From positions 61,706 through 125,705 of the forward strand of contig DNTB01000031.1 in the NCBI GenBank assembly GCA_003499525.1: a DNA stretch of 64,000 nucleotides, written 5' to 3'. The notes under the pieces are model-generated. The model had not been told where the DNA came from and did no database searches. It worked only from the letters and a program-made list of their open reading frames with translations. The DNA is from Flavobacteriales bacterium. GTDB taxonomy: Bacteria; Bacteroidota; Bacteroidia; Flavobacteriales_G; Salibacteraceae. The first letter of the stretch is position 1. Each line of letters begins with the position of its first letter. The translations under genes and the position numbers were made by a program. This document shows, one piece after another, positions 35,140-42,393 of this stretch.

Positions 35140-36756
35140 ATGGAATTTGATTTGCCAAAAGGTAAGCCGTCGATCATTAAAGTGATTGGAATAGGAGGCG
35201 GAGGAAGCAACGCAGTAAACCACATGTATGGCCTCGGAATAGAAGGCGTTGAATTTGTAGTTTGTAATACAGATCACCAGGATTTGGATCGCAGTCCGGT
35301 TAAAACGAAAATACAGCTCGGAGCCTCTCTTACAGAAGGAATGGGAGCAGGATCTATGCCCATTGTAGGAAGAAATGCTGCGGTTGAATCTGCAGATGAG
35401 CTCAAAACTCTGCTCGACGATCAAACGAAAATGTTATTCATTACTGCCGGAATGGGCGGTGGAACAGGAACAGGAGCAGCACCTGTAGTTGCCGAAATTG
35501 CTAGAGAAATGGGTGTGCTTTCTGTAGGAATTGTCACCATGCCGTTCCTTTTCGAAGGAAAGAAAAGACTCAAGCAGGCTGAAGAAGGTGTTGAAGAATT
35601 AAGAAAGCATGTAGATACCCTTCTGGTAATTAACAATGATAGGCTTCGGGAAATGTACGGTAACCTTAGAATGAGCGATGCTTTCGCTCAAGCTGATGAT
35701 GTACTGAGCACTGCAGCTCGCGGTATTGCCGAAATCATCACTCGAACAGGATATGTAAACGTAGATTTTCAGGATGTCAGCACTGTCATGCAGGATAGTG
35801 GTGTGGCCATTATGGGTCGAGCATCTGCCGAAGGCGAAAACCGAGCTATCAAAGCGGTCGAAAATGCACTTTCTTCTCCATTGCTCAATGATAACGAGAT
35901 CAAAGGAGCCAGGTTTATCCTGCTTAACATGGAATATGGCGATGAAGAAATCACGATGGACGAAATATCAGATATCACAGACTACATTCAAGATGAAGCA
36001 GGAGCAAGTGCTGATGTTATCTGGGGATATGGCAAGAACGATGATCTCGAAAATGAACTGAACATAACCGTTATTGCCACGGGATTTAATATTGGAAATA
36101 ATTCAGCTAAGTCACGTCCTGAACGAAATGTGCATACTCTGACCATGGATGAAGACAAACCATTGAGCTTCGAACGTGGCACCCCTGTTGTAGAAAAAAA
36201 TGAGCCTGAAAGTGAGGATGAACCTTTTTTAAAAGATGAAGATGAGCGAGTTCAGCGCACATTCGATTTTCGACTGGAAAAAAACCAGATTGAACATGAG
36301 AAAAAAGAAGAACCAACTCCATCTTCAGATGAATTAGAACCCTTTCTTAGAAAAAACACTCAACCTGAACCAAAACCTCAACCTGAGCCTCGCAGAGAAG
36401 AGCAACACTTTGATGTACCGCTAAATATTGGCCAGAGTGATGAATCTACTGTTCCAGACGCACCCAAAGCTGAGGAAAAGCCTAAGCCCGATTTTGAGCA
36501 AGAAGATCACCAAAAACGAGTTCGGGACAGAATGGGAAAGCTTAAGGAGCTTAACCGGAAGCTTAGAACTCCGTCGGGCTTACTCGAATTAGAAGATGTT
36601 CCGGCATACGAGCGCCGTTCCGTAAAGCTTACTGATGTTGATCACTCTTCAGATTCCGGAGTTTCGAGATATTCTCTCGAAGACAAGAGTGATGATGAAG
36701 AAAAAAAAACAGGCATAAGACCTGACAATTCTTTTTTGCACGATAACGTGGATTGA
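35140..36756 (+). CDS. ftsZ: FtsZ, division-ring GTPase with extended C-terminal tail
   Basis: The 538-residue tubulin homologue has GGGGSNAVNHM and the tubulin signature GGGTGTGAAPVVA, with the T7 region NVDFQDV. After the globular core (about 1-320), a charged Pro/Glu-rich linker runs for some 160 residues. A conserved peptide near EDVPAYERRSVKL (486-498) matches the FtsA/ZipA-binding tail position, but about 40 further residues follow, ending in NSFLHDNVD. I recall such an end in other Flavobacteriia. It closes the dcw operon and is followed by a terminator at 36779. Confidence 0.97.
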   Translation: MEFDLPKGKPSIIKVIGIGGGGSNAVNHMYGLGIEGVEFVVCNTDHQDLDRSPVKTKIQLGASLTEGMGAGSMPIVGRNAAVESADELKTLLDDQTKMLFITAGMGGGTGTGAAPVVAEIAREMGVLSVGIVTMPFLFEGKKRLKQAEEGVEELRKHVDTLLVINNDRLREMYGNLRMSDAFAQADDVLSTAARGIAEIITRTGYVNVDFQDVSTVMQDSGVAIMGRASAEGENRAIKAVENALSSPLLNDNEIKGARFILLNMEYGDEEITMDEISDITDYIQDEAGASADVIWGYGKNDDLENELNITVIATGFNIGNNSAKSRPERNVHTLTMDEDKPLSFERGTPVVEKNEPESEDEPFLKDEDERVQRTFDFRLEKNQIEHEKKEEPTPSSDELEPFLRKNTQPEPKPQPEPRREEQHFDVPLNIGQSDESTVPDAPKAEEKPKPDFEQEDHQKRVRDRMGKLKELNRKLRTPSGLLELEDVPAYERRSVKLTDVDHSSDSGVSRYSLEDKSDDEEKKTGIRPDNSFLHDNVD

Positions 36757-36778
36757 TCCATGTGGTTTTATTGGTTGT

Positions 36779-36809
36779 AACCCCCTTGAACTTGTTTGAG
36801 GGGGTTTTT
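36779..36809 (+). terminator. Terminator of the dcw operon
   Basis: AACCCCCT (36779-36786) pairs with AGGGGGTT (36799-36806), extended inward by weaker pairs to a CTTG loop, and is followed by a T-run through 36809. It begins 23 bases after the ftsZ stop. The yqeY frame formally opens inside it at 36796, which shows that the earlier ATG is not used. Confidence 0.88.
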
Positions 36810-36846
36810 AATTGATGGATTCTCTATTTCTTTGAAAAAAAAAGAT

Positions 36847-37296
36847 ATGAGTTTAAAGGATAGAATCAACGAGGATATAAAGGCGGCTATGAAGGCGAAA
36901 GAACAAGACAAACTTGCCGCATTGAGAGCTGTAAAATCGGCAATTTTATTGGCTGAAACCGAAAAAGGTGCCGGCGAGGGAATCAACAATGATCAGGAGG
37001 TTGCTTTGCTTCAAAGATTAGTCAAGCAGCGAAAAGAAGCGGCAGAACTTTATGTGCAGCAGGGACGTGAAGATCTGGCTAAAGAAGAGTTCTTCCAGGC
37101 CGAAGTTGTGAGTGTTTATCTTCCACAACAGCTCTCTGAAGAAGAAGTTAGAAAAGAACTCGCAGATGTAATAGAAAAAACGGGTGCTTCCTCCATGGCC
37201 GATATGGGCAAAGTCATGGGTATGGCTATGGGCAAGCTGAAAGGAAAAGCCGATGGAAAGCTTATTTCGTCACTGGTAAAAGAACTACTGGCATAA
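36847..37296 (+). CDS. yqeY: GatB/YqeY domain protein
   Basis: The 149-residue, mostly helical protein has the YqeY pattern: LKDRINEDIKAAMKAKEQDKLAALRAVKSAI at its start (cited by INEDIKAAMKAKEQDKL), RQKEAAELY-like RKEAAELYVQQGREDLA, and FLPQQLSEEEV-like YLPQQLSEEEVRKEL, ending with GKLKGKADGKLISSLVKELL. The domain resembles the tRNA-binding tail of GatB and has been linked to amidotransferase activity, but no firm function is established. It is a single gene between two terminators. Confidence 0.9.
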   Translation: MSLKDRINEDIKAAMKAKEQDKLAALRAVKSAILLAETEKGAGEGINNDQEVALLQRLVKQRKEAAELYVQQGREDLAKEEFFQAEVVSVYLPQQLSEEEVRKELADVIEKTGASSMADMGKVMGMAMGKLKGKADGKLISSLVKELLA

Positions 37297-37327
37297 AAAA
37301 AAACCTCCATTTTTGGAGGCTTTTTTT
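37296..37327. terminator. Bidirectional terminator between yqeY and groL
   Basis: An A-run (37295-37303), stem CCTCCA (37304-37309), TTTT loop, TGGAGG (37314-37319) and a T-run (37321-37327) make a short hairpin that works on both strands. It separates the convergent yqeY and groL genes, 20 bases from the groL stop. Confidence 0.85.
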
Positions 37328-37346
37328 ATGCTGATTGTTTTGTTTG

Positions 37347-38978
37347 TTACATCATTCCTGGCATACCACCACCTGCTGGCATGGCAGGCATAGGCTCCTC
37401 AGAAGGTTCTTCTGCCAACACACATTCTGTGGTGAGCAACATACCCGCGATAGAGGCGGCATTTTCAAGTGCAATTCGAGCTACTTTTGTAGGGTCGATG
37501 ACCCCTGCAGCAAGCAGGTTTTCGAATTTTTCCGTACGTGCGTTATATCCGAAATCGTCACTTCCTTCCATTACTTTTTGAACGACTACTGCGCCCTCTC
37601 CACCTGCGTTGAAGATGATTTGTCGTAAAGGCTCTTCCAAAGCTCTTTGTACAATAGCTACTCCAGTACTCTGATCTTCATTTTCAGTCTTGAGATCATT
37701 TAATGAGCTAATTGCTCTGATGTAGGCAACACCACCACCAGGAACAATCCCCTCTTCTACGGCTGCGCGGGTTGCAGAAAGCGCATCCTCTACGCGATCT
37801 TTCTTTTCTTTCATCTCAACCTCAGTAGCAGCTCCAATGTAAAGTACAGCTACTCCGCCGGCCAATTTAGCCAGTCTTTCCTGTAGTTTCTCCTTGTCAT
37901 AATCAGATGTTGATTGCTCAATTTGAGCTTTGATCTGAGATACTCTGGCCTGAATGGCCTTATGATCTCCAGCACCATTGACTATAGTTGTATTCTCTTT
38001 ATCAATAGTCACCTTTTCCGCAGTACCGAGATCTTCCAGAGTTGCATCTTCAAGTTTTCGACCCTGCTCTTCTGATATTACGGTACCACCGGTAAGTATG
38101 GCGATATCTTCAAGCATTGCCTTTCTTCGATCGCCAAACCCTGGAGCCTTGACCGCCGCAATTTTCAACGCCCCTCTAAGGCGATTAACGACTAATGTTG
38201 CCAGCGCTTCGCCTTCAACGTCCTCTGCAATGATTAAGGTTGGATTACCCGTTTGTGCACTTTTTTCAAGAATTGGAAGCAGGTCTTTCATCGCCGAGAT
38301 CTTCTTATCGTAAATCAGGATGTTTGGATTCTCCAATTCAGTAATCATCTTCTCACCGTCAGTTACGAAGTATGGAGAAAGATACCCTCGGTCAAATTGC
38401 ATTCCTTCCACAACCTCTACAGTAGTGTCAGTTCCCTTTGCTTCTTCAACTGTGATAACACCTTCTTTTTTCACCTTTTGCATAGCCTCTGCAATCAGCT
38501 TTCCGATGAAATGATCGTTGTTAGCACTGATCGTCGCTACCTGCTCTATTTTGGTGTTGTCATCTCCGACTTCTTCAGTTATTTTTTTAAGGTCTGCGAT
38601 GACTGCTTCAACCGCTTTGTCAATTCCTCTTTTAAGATCCATAGGGTTTGCCCCAGCTGCAACGTTTTTCAGGCCTGTCGTTACAATGGATTGAGCAAGT
38701 ACTGTGGCAGTCGTGGTTCCATCACCAGCAACATCTGCGGTTTTAGAAGCCACCTCTTTGACCATTTGAGCCCCCATATTCTCAACGGGATCACTAAGTT
38801 CTATTTCTTTTGCAACTGAAACGCCATCTTTGGTTACCGAGGGGGCTCCAAATTTTTTGTCGATAATAACGTTCCGTCCTTTTGGGCCTAAAGTAACTTT
38901 TACCGCATTGGCCAGTTTATCGACACCGTTCTTCAGTTGATCTCGAGCATCAGTATCAAATAATATTTCTTTTGCCAT
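37347..38978 (-). CDS. groL: GroEL (60-kDa chaperonin)
   Basis: The 543-residue chaperonin subunit has the canonical start AKEILFDTDARDQLKNG, ATP-binding KVTLGPKGRNV and GDGTTTATVLAQ, and the flexible Gly/Met tail ending GGGMPGMM. It forms the double-ring folding machine capped by GroES. It follows groS by 26 bases on the same transcript, which begins at a candidate sigma-54 promoter (39332-39348). The length is standard. Confidence 0.98.
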   Translation of the reverse strand: MAKEILFDTDARDQLKNGVDKLANAVKVTLGPKGRNVIIDKKFGAPSVTKDGVSVAKEIELSDPVENMGAQMVKEVASKTADVAGDGTTTATVLAQSIVTTGLKNVAAGANPMDLKRGIDKAVEAVIADLKKITEEVGDDNTKIEQVATISANNDHFIGKLIAEAMQKVKKEGVITVEEAKGTDTTVEVVEGMQFDRGYLSPYFVTDGEKMITELENPNILIYDKKISAMKDLLPILEKSAQTGNPTLIIAEDVEGEALATLVVNRLRGALKIAAVKAPGFGDRRKAMLEDIAILTGGTVISEEQGRKLEDATLEDLGTAEKVTIDKENTTIVNGAGDHKAIQARVSQIKAQIEQSTSDYDKEKLQERLAKLAGGVAVLYIGAATEVEMKEKKDRVEDALSATRAAVEEGIVPGGGVAYIRAISSLNDLKTENEDQSTGVAIVQRALEEPLRQIIFNAGGEGAVVVQKVMEGSDDFGYNARTEKFENLLAAGVIDPTKVARIALENAASIAGMLLTTECVLAEEPSEEPMPAMPAGGGMPGMM

Positions 38979-39004
38979 TTTTCTTGATTTTCCGTATTTT
39001 ACAT

Positions 39005-39283
39005 TTAAATAATTGCATAGATATCAGACTCCCTCATGATGAGATAATCTGTTCCATTTACGTTGATTTCAGTGCCGGAGAATTTTCCGTAGAGTACAGT
39101 ATCACCCACTTTAACTGTGAGCTTAACATCGTCAGTACCTTTTCCTACAGCTACCACCTGACCTCTTTGGGGTTTTTCCTGAGCCGTGTCCGGAATAATG
39201 ATACCAGAGGCAGTTGTGGCTTCTGCCGGAGCGGGCTCTATTACAACCCGGTCAGCCAGAGGTTGAATGTTCAATTCAGCCAT
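39005..39283 (-). CDS. groS: GroES (10-kDa co-chaperonin)
   Basis: The 92-residue subunit starts IQPLADRVVIEPAPAE, has the mobile loop region TASGIIIPDTAQEKPQRG and the closing block VLYGKFSGTEINVNGTDYLIMRESDIYAII (recognised by YLIMRESDI). It forms the heptameric lid for GroEL. It is the first gene of groS-groL. Its 236-base upstream region to secG contains a -24/-12 element and a large palindrome and no CIRCE element. Confidence 0.97.
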   Translation of the reverse strand: MAELNIQPLADRVVIEPAPAEATTASGIIIPDTAQEKPQRGQVVAVGKGTDDVKLTVKVGDTVLYGKFSGTEINVNGTDYLIMRESDIYAII

Positions 39284-39331
39284 TTGATTTTGTTTTAAGA
39301 TTAATGATCACTTTTCTTTCGGGCGACCATT

Positions 39332-39348
39332 AGCACCTTTTGTGCCAG
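39332..39348 (-). promoter_or_regulatory. Candidate sigma-54 (-24/-12) promoter of groS-groL
   Basis: The minus strand reads CTGGCACAAAAGGTGCT, against consensus YTGGCACGrNNNTTGCW. It keeps the GG at -24 and the GC at -12 exactly 10 bases apart and differs at two of the less strict positions. Transcription would begin near 39322, leaving a leader of about 38 bases before groS. No TAnnTTTG box of similar quality was seen in this interval. Confidence 0.65.
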
Positions 39349-39397
39349 TGCGTGATTAAAGAACAATTTGGCAGGTGTGTTTCAACACAACTAATAA

Positions 39398-39427
39398 TTA
39401 TGTCAGTATTCTGACAGCCTGACATAA
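39398..39427. promoter_or_regulatory. Palindromic upstream site for groS (candidate activator-binding site)
   Basis: TTATGTCAG (39398-39406) and CTGACATAA (39419-39427) are perfect inverted copies with a 12-base spacer that holds a further CTGACA (39411-39416), giving three TGTCAG half-sites in 30 bases. The centre lies about 90 bases upstream of the predicted start, the usual place for an enhancer bound by a sigma-54 activator. Confidence 0.55.
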
Positions 39428-39519
39428 CTTTATGCTGGGGGAAATTGATCACTTATATCCAATGAGCAAGGGGATATGGAAAAACAATGCGGATGTAAGC
39501 GTTTAGGATTATTTCAGTC

Positions 39520-39870
39520 TTATTCCTCTGACGGTTCGTCTTCAAGAATGGGTGCTGTGGCAGGGGCGTTTTGAGCTGGACCTACGGGTCTTTCTTCATC
39601 CAGAAGTTGCTCAATATTGCTTTCGTTTTGTTGGTCTATTACTACACCTCGTTGCATAAGCGAAGCAGATAATACACTAAGAACGAATAGGGCAATAACC
39701 AATGACCAGGTGGCTTTCTCCAAAAAATCTGTTGTTCTCTTTACTCCTCCAAATTGATTGGCGCCAGAGAATCCTGATGCCAACCCTCCACCTTTGGGAT
39801 TTTGTACCAATACCACCAGCGTGAGCAGTAGGCAAACAATTACGATCAAAATAGTGAGAAATGCGGCCAT
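39520..39870 (-). CDS. secG: SecG, preprotein translocase subunit
   Basis: The 116-residue protein has two transmembrane helices (about 3-22 and 54-73) linked by the SecG signature NPKGGGLASGFSGANQFGG. The C-terminal tail is acidic and Pro/Ala-rich. It helps the SecYE channel in export. It starts 3 bases after the upstream TPR gene ends, so it is the last gene of the miaB-led set. A 236-base gap then separates it from groS. Confidence 0.93.
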   Translation of the reverse strand: MAAFLTILIVIVCLLLTLVVLVQNPKGGGLASGFSGANQFGGVKRTTDFLEKATWSLVIALFVLSVLSASLMQRGVVIDQQNESNIEQLLDEERPVGPAQNAPATAPILEDEPSEE

Positions 39871-39873
39871 ATG

Positions 39874-40710
39874 TTATTTCAGACTTTCAATTCGGGCGGC
39901 AAAGTAAGCCTTTTTTTCTGGATTGAGCAGAATGAGCTTTTCATAAGTAGCTATGGCCTTAACCGTATTGCCTTGTGCCTCGTACACTTTGGCTAAAGTT
40001 TCAGTAACAATCTCAGAATCGTCGGATACACTTTTCTGAGCCAGATCAGAAGGACTGGTTTTCTTTCGAGGTTCAATTTTCGTTTTGTTGGCTTGGATAA
40101 ACTCTGAGACAATGAAACCTTCCGAAGGTGTTTTATCCTCCTCCTGTTCGATGATATTTGTACCCGAATCCAATATTTCAAGCCATTCGTTAAAGCTCTT
40201 GGGTTTGGCCTTTGTTCTTGGCTTATTCTTCTCTTCCGGTTTTTCAATATTCACATCAGACCTGTCTTCAAGCTCTCTGAGAACCTGAAATTCGATTATG
40301 GAAGGTTGAATGATTTTTTCTAATTCATCATCTTTTTTTGAGTGATGTGTGTTTTCTCTACCCCGGCTCTCAATTTGCACCTTCGATATTTCGTTCAGTT
40401 CAGCTATATCCGGAGTTTCAGGCAACTTCTCTGTCGAAGCTTCTTCGGGGTTTTGTACCTCAGCTATTTCTGATTTCCTGCTCAACAGAGCGTTTAAATG
40501 ATTTGGGTTCGGGTAGTTCAGTGCGAGCCGGGCCAATTCATTCTTCTTACGATGATCATCCAACCTGAAAAGAGAGAGCACATAGCTCATTCGCGCTATA
40601 GAGAAGTAAGGGTACTCGAGTAGCAAATGGTCAAGTAATTCCAGAGAGTCGTTGTCAGAACGTCTCTGGAGAATATCATGTACTACCGTATTTATTTTAC
40701 CAACTTCCAA
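39874..40710 (-). CDS. TPR-containing protein of unknown function
   Basis: The 278-residue soluble protein has no signal peptide. A helical N-terminal part (VVHDILQRRSDNDSLELLDHLLLEYPYFSIAR region) resembles a short repeat domain, the middle is long, charged and probably disordered (about 85-215), and a TPR-like hairpin closes it (ETLAKVYEAQGNTVKAIATYEKLILLNPEK, recognised by YEAQGNTVKAIATYEKL). I do not recognise a named family. It sits between lptE (14-base overlap) and secG (3-base gap), an arrangement I recall in other Bacteroidota; the function is unknown. Confidence 0.8.
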   Translation of the reverse strand: MEVGKINTVVHDILQRRSDNDSLELLDHLLLEYPYFSIARMSYVLSLFRLDDHRKKNELARLALNYPNPNHLNALLSRKSEIAEVQNPEEASTEKLPETPDIAELNEISKVQIESRGRENTHHSKKDDELEKIIQPSIIEFQVLRELEDRSDVNIEKPEEKNKPRTKAKPKSFNEWLEILDSGTNIIEQEEDKTPSEGFIVSEFIQANKTKIEPRKKTSPSDLAQKSVSDDSEIVTETLAKVYEAQGNTVKAIATYEKLILLNPEKKAYFAARIESLK

Positions 40711-41194
40711 TGGATGCCTGAATTATCTCCTGTGCCAACTGTTCGGTGATACTTTCCAGAAGTGCATTTTCAATAGTTGAAAGATTTTCAGTACTCGAAT
40801 AATCTTCGAATCTCGAAAAATTTCGATTAAAATTTTTAGTGGGGTCTAGTGTATTGATGTAGTTGACCTTTATGGTTACCTGCAACCTGTTTAATGCGGT
40901 AGTTTCATCACCTGTGGAAGAAACCGGGTTAGCCGTGTAGGCTACGATCTCTCCATTCATTTGTAGATCGCCATTTTCTTGAACGATCTGAAGCTTTGTT
41001 TGCCTTAAGAATTCATCTTTCAACTCTTCCGTAAAAGTTTGAGGGTAAATTGGCGGGGTAAGCGCAGCCCTGTTTGAAAAAATTGCAATGGAAATGGTTT
41101 GAGCATTTCCTACATCGGTTCCGCTGAAGGTATAACTTACCTTACAACCTGTGAGGATGAAAACCAAAGTGAGGATGGAAAGAGTGAATCTCAT
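40697..41194 (-). CDS. lptE: LptE-like LPS-assembly lipoprotein
   Basis: The 165-residue lipoprotein has its lipid Cys at 17 (LTGC) and the LptE/LptE-like layout: YTFSGTDVG, IFSNRAALTPPIYPQ, FTEELKDEFLRQTKL and a C-terminal helix ITEQLAQEIIQASIGSW. LptE plugs the LptD barrel at the outer membrane to complete LPS transport. It overlaps the upstream activator gene by 4 bases and the TPR gene by 14. lptD is not in this window. Confidence 0.87.
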   Translation of the reverse strand: MRFTLSILTLVFILTGCKVSYTFSGTDVGNAQTISIAIFSNRAALTPPIYPQTFTEELKDEFLRQTKLQIVQENGDLQMNGEIVAYTANPVSSTGDETTALNRLQVTIKVNYINTLDPTKNFNRNFSRFEDYSSTENLSTIENALLESITEQLAQEIIQASIGSW

Positions 41195-42393
41195 AGGTCA
41201 TATTCTTTTATCTTTCTGTACAAGGTTCGTTCCGAAATGCCAAGATCACTGGCAGCATATTTCCTTTTCCCTCTGTGCTTTTCCAGGGCTTTTTTGATGA
41301 GTTCTTTCTCCTTGTCCTGAAGTGAAAGTGATTCTTCTACTACTTCTGCTTCTCCATATTGCCTCGGGTCTGCTTCATAATTTGTTCTGGCCAGCGGCAA
41401 TTGTGCACCTGGAGTATATGTCGTTCTGATTTCATCCTCGGGTGTAACCAGTTTGCCAGAACCCTCATCGGAAGTAGAAAAACCTGCCTGAATTATGGCC
41501 TTGAATTGATCCAACTCCTTCCGCATTTCCTTAATCACTTGATATAGAACCTCTTTTTCGTCAGGTAGAATAGCCCCCTCCGTTCTCGCAAGTACAGGCA
41601 ATTTAGATTGTGAAAAGTCCGGCAGATAGGAAATAAGGGTTTCACGTGTTATCCTTCGTGATGTTTCGAGAATTGAAATTTGCTCGGTTATATTCTTCAG
41701 CTGGCGGACATTTCCAGGCCAATTGTATCTGAGTAGTACCTCCGAGGCCTCAGGTTCCAACCTTACAACTGGCATTCGATACTTTTCTGCGAAATCCTGA
41801 GCAAATTTTCTAAAAAGCAATTCAATGTCTTCTTTTCTATCCCGAAGTGGAGGCAATACAATCGGAACGGTGTTGAGCCGATAGTACAAATCTTCTCTGA
41901 ACTTACCTTTATCTATGGCTTGAAGAACATTGACGTTAGTCGCTGCGACTATGCGTACATCCGTTTTAAGAATTTTTGATGAGCCAACTTTTATGAACTC
42001 ACCTGATTCTAAAAGACGCAGGAGTTTGACCTGAGTAGATAATGGCATTTCAGCAATTTCATCTAAAAAAAGTGTTCCTCCATCAGCTTCTTCAAAATAT
42101 CCTTTTCTTTCAGCATGCGCTCCGGTAAAGGACCCTTTAACATGGCCAAATAGCTCAGAATCCATCGTTCCTTCTGGGATAGCACCACAGTTAACAGCAA
42201 TGTACTTGTTGTGCTTCCGGTGACTGTTTTGGTGAATGATTTGTGGAATGGTTTCTTTTCCTACACCACTTTCCCCTGTTACGAACACTGAAAGATCGGT
42301 GGGTGATACCCTCAGTGCTGTTTCTAAGGAATGATTGAGCAAAGTATTATTGCCAATAATTCCAAATCTTCTTTTTACAGATTCTAGCTCCAT
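41191..42393 (-). CDS. Sigma-54-dependent transcriptional activator (AAA+ enhancer-binding protein, no sensor domain)
   Basis: The 400-residue protein begins almost directly with the AAA+ domain: Walker A GESGVGKE (40-47), sigma-54-contact loop GSFTGA (87-92; most members have GAFTGA), Walker B GGTLFLDE (105-112), and the conserved AATNVNVL sensor region. The C-terminus is a Fis-type helix-turn-helix (KRKYAASDLGISERTLYRKI). No receiver, GAF or PAS domain precedes it, as in PspF, so control probably comes from a partner protein. It lies between miaB (1-base overlap) and lptE (4-base overlap), three genes upstream of groS, whose leader has a sigma-54 promoter. Confidence 0.92.
   Translation of the reverse strand: MELESVKRRFGIIGNNTLLNHSLETALRVSPTDLSVFVTGESGVGKETIPQIIHQNSHRKHNKYIAVNCGAIPEGTMDSELFGHVKGSFTGAHAERKGYFEEADGGTLFLDEIAEMPLSTQVKLLRLLESGEFIKVGSSKILKTDVRIVAATNVNVLQAIDKGKFREDLYYRLNTVPIVLPPLRDRKEDIELLFRKFAQDFAEKYRMPVVRLEPEASEVLLRYNWPGNVRQLKNITEQISILETSRRITRETLISYLPDFSQSKLPVLARTEGAILPDEKEVLYQVIKEMRKELDQFKAIIQAGFSTSDEGSGKLVTPEDEIRTTYTPGAQLPLARTNYEADPRQYGEAEVVEESLSLQDKEKELIKKALEKHRGKRKYAASDLGISERTLYRKIKEYDL

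Noticed and set aside
36796..36846. Extra 17 codons at the start of the yqeY frame
   Set aside because: They overlap the dcw terminator hairpin; ATG 36847 matches the family start.
39332..39348. Possible CIRCE (HrcA) operator at TTAGCAC...GTGC before groS
   Set aside because: CIRCE needs TTAGCACTC and its inverse 9 bases apart; here the arms are 5 bases apart and the second arm is incomplete. The sigma-54 reading fits better.
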